A DNA stretch of 64,000 nt from Pontibacterium granulatum (lineage in GTDB: Bacteria; Pseudomonadota; Gammaproteobacteria; Pseudomonadales; Balneatricaceae). Of this stretch, positions 1 to 9,005 are shown in pieces. The stretch lies in the NCBI RefSeq assembly GCF_029961155.1, contig NZ_JASBRH010000005.1:124001-188000 (forward strand). Reading direction: 5' to 3'. The notes beneath the pieces are model-generated. The model saw nothing but the letters and a program-made list of their open reading frames with translations. It did not search any database and was not told where the DNA came from. The position numbers and the translations under genes are program-made. Position 1 is the stretch's first letter; every line of letters starts with the position of its first letter.

Positions 1-382
1 ATATGCGTCTGTTGGTGATTTTGGTGAAGCATCAAGGCGCTCTGAAAGCCTGCAGCTCCGGCGGTGGCGGTGACTACCTGTTTAATGCCGACGAGAATGC
101 CAATTACAACCTGGGTTAGCGCTCAATCCAGTGCGGTCGTCGCTCCGATGCACTGAAGGTATGGCTGAGCTGGTTAACTACGGCGTTAGCAGGCCGAGTT
201 ACGCACGATTAGTAGACACCTTCTATAAGTCAGGTGGACTTACCCCTATGTTCCGTGGGCAGTTTAAGTTTACAACACGCCGCCCGGTGGCACTCACCAG
301 GTAAACAACAAGGCTTGAATGTTACGGCAATGACATTAAGGTTTGGAAAGTATGCGCAGGGTGATACGACAGGAGGATAGGG
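1..382. other. gene-poor left edge with an open reading-frame tail
   Basis: A plus-strand frame is open at the left window edge and stops with TAG at 117-119, giving at most about 38 residues containing a Gly-rich stretch after an Ala-Cys-Ser. It may be the end of a gene that starts outside the window, or a remnant; I do not recognise it. The rest, 120-370, has no convincing gene on either strand. An AGGAGG ribosome-binding site at 371-376 belongs to the next gene. Confidence 0.3.
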
Positions 383-1744
383 ATGTTGAAGCTCAACCAA
401 GTAGCGCTCACAGTCAGCCGCATTCAGTCGCTCACTGAGCGTAAAGAGGGGCTTTGGTATTTCGAACACCATCAGATTCCGGACTTCGAGTCGATTTTTG
501 AAGCCTGTGAGCTGTATCAGGCGGCGGTAGACAGCGGGCGTGAGGTAGAAACAGGTTGTAAAGAGATAATTGAAGCCGCTCTGGAACGGGTGCTAGCTTA
601 TCACTGTCCGCTTACGGCGGAAGAGTGGCGTGAGCTTGACTATGACGACCGTGAAAGTGTCAATTTTATTGCCGAACTCACAGGGGCGGTGGAGTGGTTG
701 CTAAAGCCCTGTTTTGCAGATCATTGCTATCACCGGGTATTCGATATCGTTCGGCGTGATCACATATCGGAGGAGGTGCGAGTTTATGCCTTGACGCGTC
801 TCACCGATATCGGCCTCTCAGCGAAGGGGCAGGTGGCGGACCAGAGCTATCAGTTGCTTAAAGATGCTGCCTATGGCCGGATTTTCAACGGCCATCGTTG
901 TGAAATCGTCACAGCTTTCTTGTCATCTTATGCAGATGAGCCAGAGTTGATCGGGCTGTTGGAACAGTTGCTGGTTCAGGAAGCAGAAGCGCCGTACTGG
1001 CTGGCCCGCCTGATTAGCGAAAAGTTGGCACAGCGCACTGATGTACAGACTTTTTTGCTTACTAAACTTCATGCGGCTGCCGATGAGCGATGGTTAGAGT
1101 TTTTCGCCACAGCGCTGGATGCGCAGTGGGAGGATGGGACAGCACTGAAGGGTATTGCGCAAAGTTATCTGATCAGTCATCACGATCCTAGTGTACGTTG
1201 TCGTGGTTTAAGCCTGATGTTGAGGTATGAGGCGTCTGAGGTTGTAGAACCGCAGATGTTGCAAGCCCTAAAGGATTCCGATGATTGGGTGCGACGTTTT
1301 GTGCTCGAAAATCTACACCGCCTGGAGCTATCACTCGATCGGCATTTGCAGCTGCTGCAACAGGTTGTTGATACTGACGAGGATATATTCGTACAGGACG
1401 AGGCATTACAGGTATTGAAAGCGAACTGGGGGGAGCGAAGTGATTGGCATTTCTGGCTGCGGCGTTGTGCAGAGTCCAATCAACACAATGTCACCCGGCT
1501 CGAAGCTCTGGAAATGGTACTCGAAACCCAACCTAACAGTGCCCATCAGTTCGTCTGGCTAAAATCCTGTTACGGCAAAGAGGAATGCCGCATAGTCAGG
1601 GAGCGGTTAGTTGAGTTAGTTGGCAAGTACCATCGGGAACAGCCAGAGCTGATTCCCTGGCTTGAGCATGTGGCGCGTTCCGATCCGGAGCATGAAGTAC
1701 GCTATGCCGCCGAGAGCCTTATCTATTGGTATTCTCGGGAATAA
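383..1744 (+). CDS. HEAT-repeat-like hypothetical protein
   Basis: This is a 453-residue soluble protein with no signal peptide or membrane segment. The second half, roughly residues 240-450, consists of repeating amphipathic helix pairs typical of HEAT/PBS-lyase repeats, for example DPSVRCRGLSLML, DSDDWVRRFVLENLHRL and PEHEVRYAAESLIYW. Such repeats form alpha-solenoids that bind other proteins; no catalytic motif is visible and no partner can be named. The start is well placed behind AGGAGG with a 6-base spacer. It stands alone, with no close co-directional neighbour. The repeat reading is from visible pattern only, so the fold is likely but the role is unknown. Confidence 0.6.
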   Translation: MLKLNQVALTVSRIQSLTERKEGLWYFEHHQIPDFESIFEACELYQAAVDSGREVETGCKEIIEAALERVLAYHCPLTAEEWRELDYDDRESVNFIAELTGAVEWLLKPCFADHCYHRVFDIVRRDHISEEVRVYALTRLTDIGLSAKGQVADQSYQLLKDAAYGRIFNGHRCEIVTAFLSSYADEPELIGLLEQLLVQEAEAPYWLARLISEKLAQRTDVQTFLLTKLHAAADERWLEFFATALDAQWEDGTALKGIAQSYLISHHDPSVRCRGLSLMLRYEASEVVEPQMLQALKDSDDWVRRFVLENLHRLELSLDRHLQLLQQVVDTDEDIFVQDEALQVLKANWGERSDWHFWLRRCAESNQHNVTRLEALEMVLETQPNSAHQFVWLKSCYGKEECRIVRERLVELVGKYHREQPELIPWLEHVARSDPEHEVRYAAESLIYWYSRE

Positions 1745-1752
1745 CGTCGTAT

Positions 1753-1794
1753 GTCCCGCTACGTGCCATCCTAGGCAACTAAGCCTCGCGGGAC
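1753..1794. repeat. inverted repeat downstream of the HEAT-like gene
   Basis: GTCCCGC (1753-1759) and GCGGGAC (1788-1794) are perfectly complementary and enclose a smaller AGGC/GCCT pair. It lies 9 bases after the stop of the HEAT-like gene and could fold as a transcript-end hairpin. There is no following T-run, so an intrinsic terminator is not established. Confidence 0.4.
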
Positions 1795-2022
1795 AGTGAA
1801 CGCGAAAGCAGACAATTTAACGAGTTATTCCAGTTGCCATTCTGGCGGGGATTGAAACGTCTGGTTTTGCCTGCCGCAACTTAATACCAGCGTTGTGGCA
1901 AACGTCAGCCTTAACTTTAAGCTGTGGGCGTCTGATCTACTGATCCTTCTGCGTATCTTCGTTTTGAGATGCGCGAAAGAAATGGATCAGCTCTCAGAAC
2001 GCCCTTTGTAAGTACGTGTGCC

Positions 2023-2361
2023 TTACGCTTTCTTCACAAATGCTGCGGTGACCATCATGTCGCCGACGCCATCGACCTTGCAGTCCAGCTCGTGGTCTTT
2101 TTTGTCAAACATACGTTTGATGACCGCTTTAGTGCCTACCTTCAGTACCAGCGAACTGCCTTTTACTTTGAGGTCTTTTGCCATGGTAATCTTGTCGCCT
2201 TCCTGCAGGAGGGTGCCGTTGGCATCTTTGATCTTCAGGTTATCTTCATCGGAATCAGCATCTGCCGGGTTCCACTCATGTGAGCATTCCGGGCAGATCA
2301 GCATTTCCTGATCCTGATAGACGTATTCAGAATTACATTTTGGACATGGAGGAAGGGACAT
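2023..2361 (-). CDS. yjdM: YjdM/PhnA family zinc-ribbon protein
   Basis: This 112-residue protein matches the YjdM (formerly PhnA) family in length and architecture. An N-terminal zinc ribbon has two CxxC pairs (CPKC near residue 6 and CPEC near residue 24), followed by the compact beta-rich domain with the family segments LQEGDKIT and KDLKVKG. Despite the old name, the family is not the phosphonoacetate hydrolase and its cellular role is poorly defined. It is monocistronic here, with a symporter gene beyond it in the same orientation. Family assignment is secure; function is not. Confidence 0.9.
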   Translation of the reverse strand: MSLPPCPKCNSEYVYQDQEMLICPECSHEWNPADADSDEDNLKIKDANGTLLQEGDKITMAKDLKVKGSSLVLKVGTKAVIKRMFDKKDHELDCKVDGVGDMMVTAAFVKKA

Positions 2362-2472
2362 ACAGTATTGCCTTATTAAATGAGTTTGGTATGCATGTTA
2401 GTGGGACAACTTTGTCCTGGCGGCTATTTTAACAAAATGAGCTGTATTGTGGGGCTGCGTTTGAAACTAAAC

Positions 2473-3912
2473 TTACTCAGCCTCTTTGCTGATAATCACA
2501 TCCTCGCCGGTTTGTACGCGGATCGCTTCGTGCCTGGCTTCCTCCGCCTGTTCTTCATGCAGGCTGGCACTGGCGCCAACCCAGACATCCATTAATTTGG
2601 CGGCGACAAGATCGCCACTCACATTAATGGCGGTGCGGCTCATATCAAGGATACGGTCCACACCCATTATTAGTGCAATGCCGGCAACAGGAATACCTAC
2701 GGTCCCCAGGACCATAGACAGAATAACGATACCAACGCCTGGCGTGGCCGGTGCACCAATCGATGCCCCCACGGCCGTCAATACGATGATCGCTAATCCA
2801 CCAGCACCGATATCCACGCCAAAGATCTGTGCCAGGAAGATGGCGGCAACCCCTTGATAAAGCGCTGTGCCGTTCATGTTGATTGTTGCCCCAAGCGGGA
2901 TCACAAACTGTGAAACCGATGGACGGACTCCGAGTTTTTCCTCGGCGGTCTTGATGGAGAGCGGCATTACTGCAGCTGAACTGGATGTAGAGAAAGCCAG
3001 TAGCAGTACATCCTTAACTGAGCGTATAAACGCGAATGGGCGCAATCCGGCGACCAGAAATATGATAATCAGGTAGAGCAGGAAGAGCAGAAACAACCCC
3101 AGCAGTACGGTACCCACATAAATGGCCATGCCCAGCAGGGCATCGAGACCCAGCTTAGCGGTGAGTTGGGCCAGCAGGCCAAATACCGCGACCGGTGCTA
3201 ACAGCATGGCCCAGCGCACGACGGTCATACACACCTCCTGCAGAGAGCCGAGCAGCTCTAGAAGGGGTTTTGACTGAGCTGGCGCCATCATCACCAGGGC
3301 GATACCGACTACCATGGCGAAAATCACAACCTGAAGCATATTGCTTTCGACCATGGAGTTAAGGGGGTTAGCGGGCAACAGAGTAATGATTTGCTGAGGC
3401 AACTGGTTGATGTCCAGGCCCTGGCCCGTTGTCTGTTCGACCACAACCGGCACGCCGCCGAGGCTGCTTTGCAGTGTACGGCTATCTACAAAGGCGCCGG
3501 GTTCGATAAGGGCCGCTACAGCCATGCCGATGATGATTGCGACCGCGGTGGTTGCGATAAAAAAGAGTACCACTCGCAGCCCCATTTTCTTGAGTTGCTC
3601 AAGATCCTCGGTGGCTGCCAGTCCCCGGATAATGGAGGCGAACACCAGCGGAATTACAATCATCTGGATTAGGGCAAGAAACAGTTTTCCCGGAAAGGCC
3701 AGCCAGTTGCCCAGGGTATCGGCTGTTGCGACCTCCACCCAGCCAACGCCTGGTCCCAGCGAAATGCCGGTGACAATGCCCAGTAGCATGCCGACGAGCA
3801 CCTGTAGCCAGAGCCGTCCCCTTACAAGAGATTGAAGATAGTCGGTCAGATATTTAAGTGAGCGTGGATACAGGGTATTGATGGCGGTGCTTGGTGCGCT
3901 TTTATCGTTCAT
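2473..3912 (-). CDS. dicarboxylate/amino acid:cation symporter (SDF/DAACS family)
   Basis: An inner-membrane secondary transporter of the sodium:dicarboxylate/glutamate symporter family, probably coupling uptake of an amino acid or C4-dicarboxylate to Na+ or H+. Eight or so hydrophobic segments are visible. The family signatures are present: the serine-rich re-entrant loop AFSTSSSAAVMPLS, the following NMNGTALY motif, and the C-terminal DRILDMSRTAINVSGD. I prefer the ATG at 3912 (about 479 residues) to the GTG at 3936, because it starts directly at a Met-Asn-Asp-Lys N-terminus and has GAGA upstream. The soluble C-terminal tail is Glu/Ala-rich. The substrate cannot be read from sequence. Confidence 0.88.
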   Translation of the reverse strand: MNDKSAPSTAINTLYPRSLKYLTDYLQSLVRGRLWLQVLVGMLLGIVTGISLGPGVGWVEVATADTLGNWLAFPGKLFLALIQMIVIPLVFASIIRGLAATEDLEQLKKMGLRVVLFFIATTAVAIIIGMAVAALIEPGAFVDSRTLQSSLGGVPVVVEQTTGQGLDINQLPQQIITLLPANPLNSMVESNMLQVVIFAMVVGIALVMMAPAQSKPLLELLGSLQEVCMTVVRWAMLLAPVAVFGLLAQLTAKLGLDALLGMAIYVGTVLLGLFLLFLLYLIIIFLVAGLRPFAFIRSVKDVLLLAFSTSSSAAVMPLSIKTAEEKLGVRPSVSQFVIPLGATINMNGTALYQGVAAIFLAQIFGVDIGAGGLAIIVLTAVGASIGAPATPGVGIVILSMVLGTVGIPVAGIALIMGVDRILDMSRTAINVSGDLVAAKLMDVWVGASASLHEEQAEEARHEAIRVQTGEDVIISKEAE

Positions 3913-4142
3913 TGTTCTCGCACGACCTGTGATCACAAGTTACATAACTCAAATATAGTGCAAAGCTCTACAGGATCTCCGGCGGGAGGCTAGGCTTTGG
4001 CATGCAGCGATCCGTCGGGTGACGGGGCACAAGTGCCGTTTAAGCCCGTGCAACCAGGGCTAACGACCAACATTGATAGCGATGGATCATCGAAAAGGGG
4101 GAGGGTGGTGCAACCGTTCGGTTAGCACCACGGTAGGCTTGC

Positions 4143-5345
4143 TTAAATCTCTTTGTGTGGTCCAAACACTTCGAAATGGATACGTTCGACAGGAACGTTC
4201 CAACCCTTGAGCGTTTCGCTGACCATACTCATGTAACCCAGTGGGCCACAGAAGTAGAAGTGTGCGTCTGGCAGATCGATCTGATCGCGGATCAGGTTCA
4301 GATCGGTCGGGCCTGAATAGTCATAACCTGTGCATTGTTCCGTTGGCGCATCGTAGAACAACGTTTGGGACAGGTTGTCGTGTTTCTCTGCCAGATGATG
4401 CACGTGATCGGCAAAGCCGTGCACCTGGCTGTTGATAGCACTGTGTACGTAGTGAATCTGACGGGTGCTGCGCTTACCGATCAGGGTGTTCAGCATACTG
4501 AGCATCGGTGTTTGACCCACGCCACCGCTGATGAGGACAACCGGTGATTCAACGCGTTGATCCAGGTAGAAGTCGCCGCTTGGTGGGCTTAGTTCAACAA
4601 CGTCACCCACGTTAACATTGTTGTGCAGGTAGTGAGATATCAGACCCTGCGTATCACCGCTGCCTTCACGTTTAACAGAGATACGGTAGGTTTGACCGTT
4701 AGGCGCGTCAGAGAGGCTGTACTGACGAATGCAACGATTCGCAGAAGACTCTGGTTGCAGGTAGATACCGATATACTGCCCAGGTTGGAAATCAGGCACC
4801 GGTTGGCCGTCTACCGGTTCCATCACAAACGATGTGATCAGTTCGCTTTCTTTGGTTTTCTCGGCGATGTGGAACTCACGTGTACCGCGCCAGCCGCCGT
4901 TGGCGGTTTCACTTTCCCGGTAGATGCCTTCTTCCACTTCGATAAAGATGTTCGCCAGTACGCCATAGGCTTCTGTCCAGGCTTCCACGATTTCATCGGT
5001 TGCTGCATCCCCTAACACGTGAGCAACCGCTTCCAGCAGGTGTTTGCCTACAATCGGGTAGTGTTCCGGCAGGATGTTGAAGCTGGCATGTTTGTGAGCA
5101 ATGCGTTGTACCGCAGCGCTAAGGGCACCCAGATCATCAATGTGGGCCGCATAGCCGTAAACCGCCGCAGCCAGTGCATGTTGCTGACGGCCGGTTTTCT
5201 GGTTGGTTGCGTTAAAGATATCCAGAAGTTCAGGGTTCTGGCTGAACATCTGCTGGTAGAAGTGTTGGGTAATCGCTTCACCGTGCTCCGCCAGTACAGG
5301 GGCGGTGGATTTCACAATCTGAATCGTCTTTTCGCTCAGGATCAT
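4143..5345 (-). CDS. hmp: flavohemoprotein, nitric oxide dioxygenase
   Basis: Hmp oxidises NO to nitrate with O2 and NAD(P)H in the cytoplasm. All three modules are visible: an N-terminal globin (residues 1-140) with distal Tyr near 30 and proximal His near 86 in HKHASF; an FAD-binding domain with the RQYSLSDAP motif; and an NAD-binding domain with GGVGQTP. The C-terminus FEVFGPHKEI is typical of the family, and the 400-residue length is standard. AAGGAA lies about 12 bases before the ATG. An NsrR-like operator sits just upstream (separate entry), which fits NO-induced expression. Confidence 0.96.
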   Translation of the reverse strand: MILSEKTIQIVKSTAPVLAEHGEAITQHFYQQMFSQNPELLDIFNATNQKTGRQQHALAAAVYGYAAHIDDLGALSAAVQRIAHKHASFNILPEHYPIVGKHLLEAVAHVLGDAATDEIVEAWTEAYGVLANIFIEVEEGIYRESETANGGWRGTREFHIAEKTKESELITSFVMEPVDGQPVPDFQPGQYIGIYLQPESSANRCIRQYSLSDAPNGQTYRISVKREGSGDTQGLISHYLHNNVNVGDVVELSPPSGDFYLDQRVESPVVLISGGVGQTPMLSMLNTLIGKRSTRQIHYVHSAINSQVHGFADHVHHLAEKHDNLSQTLFYDAPTEQCTGYDYSGPTDLNLIRDQIDLPDAHFYFCGPLGYMSMVSETLKGWNVPVERIHFEVFGPHKEI

Positions 5346-5363
5346 ATCGAGATGGCTTCCTTA

Positions 5364-5386
5364 AATGTGTAAACTATATGCATCTT
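5364..5386 (-). promoter_or_regulatory. NsrR-like operator upstream of hmp
   Basis: Read on the minus strand, the first half-site is AAGATGCAT, identical to the NsrR consensus half. An imperfect second half (TACACATT) follows at the right spacing. By eye about 17 of 23 positions agree with the gammaproteobacterial NsrR consensus. The site ends 19 bases upstream of the hmp start codon, the usual place for NO-sensing repression of this gene. The assignment is from pattern and context. Confidence 0.6.
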
Positions 5387-5962
5387 CTAAAGGTGCGGAT
5401 TATATACATGTAATTAGGTGTGTCCAATCCAATTTTTTGAAACGGGCGGCATGCGCAAAGTTGATGACGTTCATGGGCAAAACCATATTTATAAAAGGGA
5501 TATCCGCCGCGGGTAGTACAGTAAAGAAAGCATCGAGTTACCGCGCCGTTACCTACGAACGTAAACCGCAGGCGTTTTTGGAATTGCACATCTCGGAGGA
5601 GGTATTTGATATGGAATGCACGAGATCTCGAAAGGTAATCTCATAAGCTGGTCGAGCAGAAAAACTTAAAAGACGAGGTAGGGATAAGGTGGAAACGGAG
5701 TACTAGGGAAGCTGTTGGTGCGGAGACGTTCGGTGCTGTGTGACGGGCTTTAGTTACAAGGCCGCCATTGTCGTTGCAGTATGTGCCACAAGTTTCATGG
5801 CGCGGCATTTGACGAACGGTGGGAGGCGTATGCACGGTTCACCTACCCGGTCTCAGAGGTGGTTTACCTCCGATTCAGGGAGCAGGCTATAGTATCGAGC
5901 CTAAAGAAATACAGCGTATACGCGATATCAGAAATAGGGCGTTGAACCAGGAAGGGGGCGGT
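5387..5962. other. intergenic region, no gene recognised
   Basis: Just under 600 bases between hmp and the NlpC/P60 lipoprotein gene. Frames of up to 93 codons exist but have no ribosome-binding site or recognisable protein. The stretch 5800-5870 contains short complementary runs (GGAGGCGTATGC, ACCTCCG) that could fold. I compared it in mind with group II intron domain V and found no real match. The promoter of the downstream gene must lie here. Confidence 0.4.
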
Positions 5963-6463
5963 ATGTGCAGATCACACTTCATCACATTGTTTCTTGCGGC
6001 AGCTGTGCTGTCGGGATGCAGCTCAGTATCTTATAAACCCGCACCGCGCCCTGTGGTTACAAATCCGGCCATGGCGCATGTATCCGGATCACAGGATGTG
6101 ACAGACCGTATGTACCAGCAATACCAACAATGGAAAGGTACAAAGTACGCGCTGGGTGGTTTGAGCAAAAAAGGGATCGATTGCTCGGGGTTTGTGTATG
6201 TAACCTACCGCGAAAAACTGGGTGTCCGTTTGCCGCGAACCACTGATCACCAATCACGCATAGGACAGGCGATCGACCGTCGAGACCTGGTCTCAGGTGA
6301 TCTGGTGTTCTTTAAAACCGGCTTCAAAGTTCGCCACGTGGGCATCTATGTCGGAGAAGGCAAGTTCCTGCATGCTTCCACATCGAAAGGCGTCACCATT
6401 TCCCGTTTAGATAATGCTTACTGGCAGGACAAGTATTGGCATTCGAGACGGGTTACGTTCTGA
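5963..6463 (+). CDS. NlpC/P60 family lipoprotein, putative murein endopeptidase
   Basis: A 166-residue lipoprotein of the MepS (Spr)/NlpC type, expected to cleave peptide cross-bridges in peptidoglycan. The start at 5963 is chosen because it follows GGAAGGGGGCGG and opens directly into a lipoprotein signal (MCRSHFITLFLAAAVLSGC; lipobox LSGC). A frame extending back to 5819 has no such features. The NlpC/P60 triad is visible: the Cys in DCSGFVY, the His in RHVGIYVG and a second His in FLHAST. Length and order match MepS-like enzymes. It is probably outer-membrane anchored, and is followed by two more lipoprotein genes. Confidence 0.9.
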   Translation: MCRSHFITLFLAAAVLSGCSSVSYKPAPRPVVTNPAMAHVSGSQDVTDRMYQQYQQWKGTKYALGGLSKKGIDCSGFVYVTYREKLGVRLPRTTDHQSRIGQAIDRRDLVSGDLVFFKTGFKVRHVGIYVGEGKFLHASTSKGVTISRLDNAYWQDKYWHSRRVTF

Positions 6464-6726
6464 ACCTGTGTCAGGTAGGGCTGCGGAGCCCTCACTTTAG
6501 AGGCCACTTTGCCGCCCGTTGTCATATTTTGCCGTGCATTCAATATCGGAATTTCATTTTCATTGATGACCTGACGCATAACCGATTGTTATCGGGATGA
6601 AGCGTGGTTGACATACTGCGTCACTGATCTAGGATATCGCACTGGATTTTAGCGCCTGAGGTATTTTTCGTACCTACGGTGTTGAAGTAGCTTTAGTCGG
6701 CATTGGATGCCAGACAAGGAATAGAC

Positions 6727-7395
6727 ATGGTTAAGAACATTCTCATCGCATGCAGTTGCGTAGGCCTTCTGTCGGGCTGTTATAACGTCAACACTTCGCA
6801 AACCCCAACTCCCACCGCCTATCCGAGCTCAGAACAGAAAAAAATGCAGGCTGCACATCACTGGGATGTGCTGGCTGAGTATGAAGCGAAACTGATAACC
6901 GAATCGCTCAAAATGCATAACCTACCGGTGTATTTTGAAACCACCGACACACATGCGCCGTTTTATAACAGCTATAAAAACTTGCTAACGAGCCAGTTAG
7001 TTCAACATGGAGCCGAAGTACGCACCGTAGCTCATGGTGCCGGACGGGTTACCTTTACCGTTGATGTAATCGAGCACAAAGATCGTGATAGCCGTCGCAG
7101 TCCGCCAGGCTCCTGGACGCTGTTGGCGGGTGGCATTGTGGTAGCCGCGCATGCGGTTGATCATTGGAGTACTCCGGCGAAACTGCTGATTCCAGCAGCT
7201 GTAGCTGCAGACCTATACAGCGGGAACTGGATTGAGGATACGGAGTTTGAAGTGGTGATTACCACGCAGGTACAGAAAGGCGTCCAGCTTGTTCACTCAT
7301 CCTCAAATATCTACTACATCAACGGCGGCGATGCTGATCACTACAGTGTGCCGGAAAAGAAAACCCGCAAAGTGCTTTTGACTGATCAAGGATAG
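6727..7395 (+). CDS. hypothetical lipoprotein, first gene of a lipoprotein pair
   Basis: A 222-residue predicted lipoprotein: start at 6727 behind an AGGAA, then a signal with lipobox LLSGC at residues 14-18. The mature part has an alternating alpha/beta region (residues 60-120) and a Gly/Ala-rich hydrophobic stretch around residues 140-165 (LLAGGIVVAAHAV and LLIPAAVAADLY). The hydrophobic stretch could insert in or pack against the outer membrane. I do not recognise a named family. The next gene, a FlgO-like lipoprotein, begins 5 bases after the stop, so the two are almost certainly co-transcribed and may form one envelope complex. Confidence 0.65.
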   Translation: MVKNILIACSCVGLLSGCYNVNTSQTPTPTAYPSSEQKKMQAAHHWDVLAEYEAKLITESLKMHNLPVYFETTDTHAPFYNSYKNLLTSQLVQHGAEVRTVAHGAGRVTFTVDVIEHKDRDSRRSPPGSWTLLAGGIVVAAHAVDHWSTPAKLLIPAAVAADLYSGNWIEDTEFEVVITTQVQKGVQLVHSSSNIYYINGGDADHYSVPEKKTRKVLLTDQG

Positions 7396-7400
7396 ATTAC

Positions 7401-7949
7401 GTGAACAAGATTGTAGTTGGAGCGGTACTGACTACCGCATTAGTCTTGTCGGGCTGTGCTTCTGACAAGTCCAGATCACCCTACGCGGATAAACGGGTGG
7501 ACGTGGTGTCTGAGCTTGAAGCTGCCCGTAAACCTCTGTTCGATAAACTCGTTGATCCTTTGGATCAGGCGCAGCCGATCATTTCGGCAAGTTTCGCCAA
7601 TATTGATGATCTGACGTCCTCGTCTACGTTCGGCAGGATGGTGTCTGAGGTGATTTCTGCGGGACTTACCGATAGGGGATATCAGGTGATCGAAGTGAAA
7701 ATGCGTGACAGCCTCTTCATTAAACAGGGGGCGGGCGAGTTCATGTTGTCACGAAAGATCAGGAATCTGTCTAATGAGTATGATGCACAAGCTGTGTTGT
7801 TGGGTACCTATGCGATTGGTGGTACTAATCTTTACGTAAATGCACGTTTGGTGCGTACGACAGATAACATCATTCTCGGATCGCATGACTTTGTTTTGCC
7901 ATTAAATAAGGACCTTAAACACTTATTGGGTGTCAATTCGAGACGTTAA
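7401..7949 (+). CDS. FlgO-family outer-membrane lipoprotein
   Basis: A 182-residue lipoprotein starting with GTG 5 bases after the previous stop, with lipobox LVLSGC. The mature domain matches the FlgO pattern: an N-terminal basic segment, then PIISASFANIDDL, SSTFGRMVSEVISAGLTDRGY, and a C-terminal half with DAQAVLLGTYAIGG, YVNARLVRTTDN and the ILGSHDFVLP ending. FlgO proteins in vibrios support the flagellar outer-membrane apparatus, but homologues also occur away from flagellar genes, as here. No flagellar genes are nearby, so a flagellar role is not implied. Confidence 0.75.
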   Translation: MNKIVVGAVLTTALVLSGCASDKSRSPYADKRVDVVSELEAARKPLFDKLVDPLDQAQPIISASFANIDDLTSSSTFGRMVSEVISAGLTDRGYQVIEVKMRDSLFIKQGAGEFMLSRKIRNLSNEYDAQAVLLGTYAIGGTNLYVNARLVRTTDNIILGSHDFVLPLNKDLKHLLGVNSRR

Positions 7950-8004
7950 ACCAAAAAGGACCAGGGACGGTCCTTAACAGTCTTGCTGCCAGGAGGTTAC
8001 GCTG

Positions 8005-8361
8005 ATGAACGAACACGAAAAGATCAACTATGTTGAGTTTCCGTCCAAAGATTTGGATGTAACCAAGCGCTTTTTTCAGGACGTGTTTGGATGGACGTTC
8101 GTTGATTATGGGCCTGAGTATACGGCGATAGCCGATGCAGGTCTGGACGGTGGTTTTTTTAAGTCTGATCAGGTGGTGTCAACGGCCAATGGCAGTGTTT
8201 TGGTGGTGATCTACAGCAAAGACCTGGAATACACACAGTCTAAAATTACTGCCGCCGGAGGCTCCATCGTGAAGGAAATCTTTTCGTTTCCCGGCGGACG
8301 GCGTTTTCACTTCGCTGATCCAAACGGAAACGAATACGCTGTCTGGTCTGATTTAGGCTGA
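8005..8361 (+). CDS. VOC (glyoxalase/bleomycin resistance) family protein
   Basis: A 118-residue single-domain vicinal-oxygen-chelate protein. It has the typical opening KINYVEFPSKDLDVTKRFF, the aromatic FGWTF turn, and the second beta-alpha-beta-beta-beta half ending RRFHFADPNGNEYAVWS. The Glu of NEYAVW is the usual metal-ligand position. An AGGAGG lies upstream. Proteins of this subgroup are small, often dimeric, and of unknown substrate. It is followed 37 bases later by an ABM-domain gene, so the two may be co-expressed. Confidence 0.85.
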   Translation: MNEHEKINYVEFPSKDLDVTKRFFQDVFGWTFVDYGPEYTAIADAGLDGGFFKSDQVVSTANGSVLVVIYSKDLEYTQSKITAAGGSIVKEIFSFPGGRRFHFADPNGNEYAVWSDLG

Positions 8362-8398
8362 ATACTGAAGTAGTGGGCGCGACACAAGGATATGAAGT

Positions 8399-8689
8399 AT
8401 GTCTAAGGTTGTCCTGGAAGGGCACATACTAGTACCGGATGCGGATCTTGCTACAGTAACAGACGCATTGGAAACGCATATCCTGCTTACCCAACAGGAA
8501 AAGGGGTGTTTGGTCTTTCATGTCACCCAAAACGCGCAGAATCCCAACCGTTTTGAGGTGTATGAAGAGTTTGTCAACCGTGAGTCGTTTGAGCGCCATC
8601 AGCAGCGGGTACGTCATTCAGCATGGGGGACGGTCTCGATAAATGTAGAGCGGCACTACCAAGTCACCGAAGTTGAGTCAGGAGCGTAG
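8399..8689 (+). CDS. antibiotic biosynthesis monooxygenase (ABM) domain protein
   Basis: A 96-residue alpha+beta dimeric-barrel protein of the YgiN/ABM family: VLEGHILVPDADL, the conserved LLTQQEKGCLVFHV, FEVYEEFVNRESFERHQQ and a C-terminal strand. Members include quinol monooxygenases and many small enzymes acting on aromatic or quinone substrates without cofactors. It follows the VOC gene in the same orientation. The specific substrate cannot be predicted. Confidence 0.82.
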   Translation: MSKVVLEGHILVPDADLATVTDALETHILLTQQEKGCLVFHVTQNAQNPNRFEVYEEFVNRESFERHQQRVRHSAWGTVSINVERHYQVTEVESGA

Positions 8690-8780
8690 TAACATTAAGC
8701 CAGCTGGCCAGTCGTTTCTGAATGATTAGAACGGCGTGTGTCGGCATAGGGCCTCTGCACGCCTCCACGACTTGACCTAT

Positions 8781-8955
8781 CTACGCTATCTCTTCGCCCA
8801 TCCATTCTTTTGCCGCGCTCAATAACAGATCATACAACGCCATCGTTGCAGGGCCGATCCGTTGTTCTTTAGTGCGCTTACTGGGTTGAGTATCTGGCAG
8901 CTGAAGCGAATAGCTAAGGCAAGCTAGATGGTAGGAAAGTAAGGTAAGGGACGAA
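8781..8955 (-). pseudogene. possible C-terminal gene remnant
   Basis: On the minus strand a frame of about 57 codons ends at TAG (8781-8783), is bounded upstream by another stop near 8956, and has no start codon near its beginning. Its translation has natural protein character (ending with LYDLLLSAAKEWMGEEIA) but no family I can name. It lies in the 316-base gap between the ABM and permease genes. It may be a decayed gene end, or chance. Nothing else is recognised in the gap apart from the terminator below. Confidence 0.25.
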
Positions 8956-8959
8956 CGCT

Positions 8960-8995
8960 AAAAAGGAAGGTGCAATCAAACCTCAATTGCACCTT
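8960..8995 (-). terminator. intrinsic terminator of the Gate-domain permease gene
   Basis: AAGGTGCAAT (8967-8976) and ATTGCACCTT (8986-8995) form a perfect 10-bp stem with a 9-base loop. On the minus strand it is followed by CC and a run of five T. It lies 11 bases beyond the stop of the permease gene on that strand. Confidence 0.85.
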
Positions 8996-9005
8996 TCAGG
9001 AGAGC

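Noticed and set aside
160-225. Integron attC-like GTTAAC...GCGTTAGC sequence
   Set aside because: The imperfect palindrome and the paired R/L boxes required for attC could not be completed; no integrase or cassette structure is present.
5365-5646. Plus-strand frame of 93 codons downstream of the hmp promoter
   Set aside because: It begins inside the hmp operator region, has no ribosome-binding site and no recognisable protein pattern.
5800-5870. Possible group II intron domain V-like sequence
   Set aside because: Only a short GGCGTATGCACGGTTC-like run is suggestive; the AGC/GTT catalytic triad helix and any intron-encoded protein are absent.
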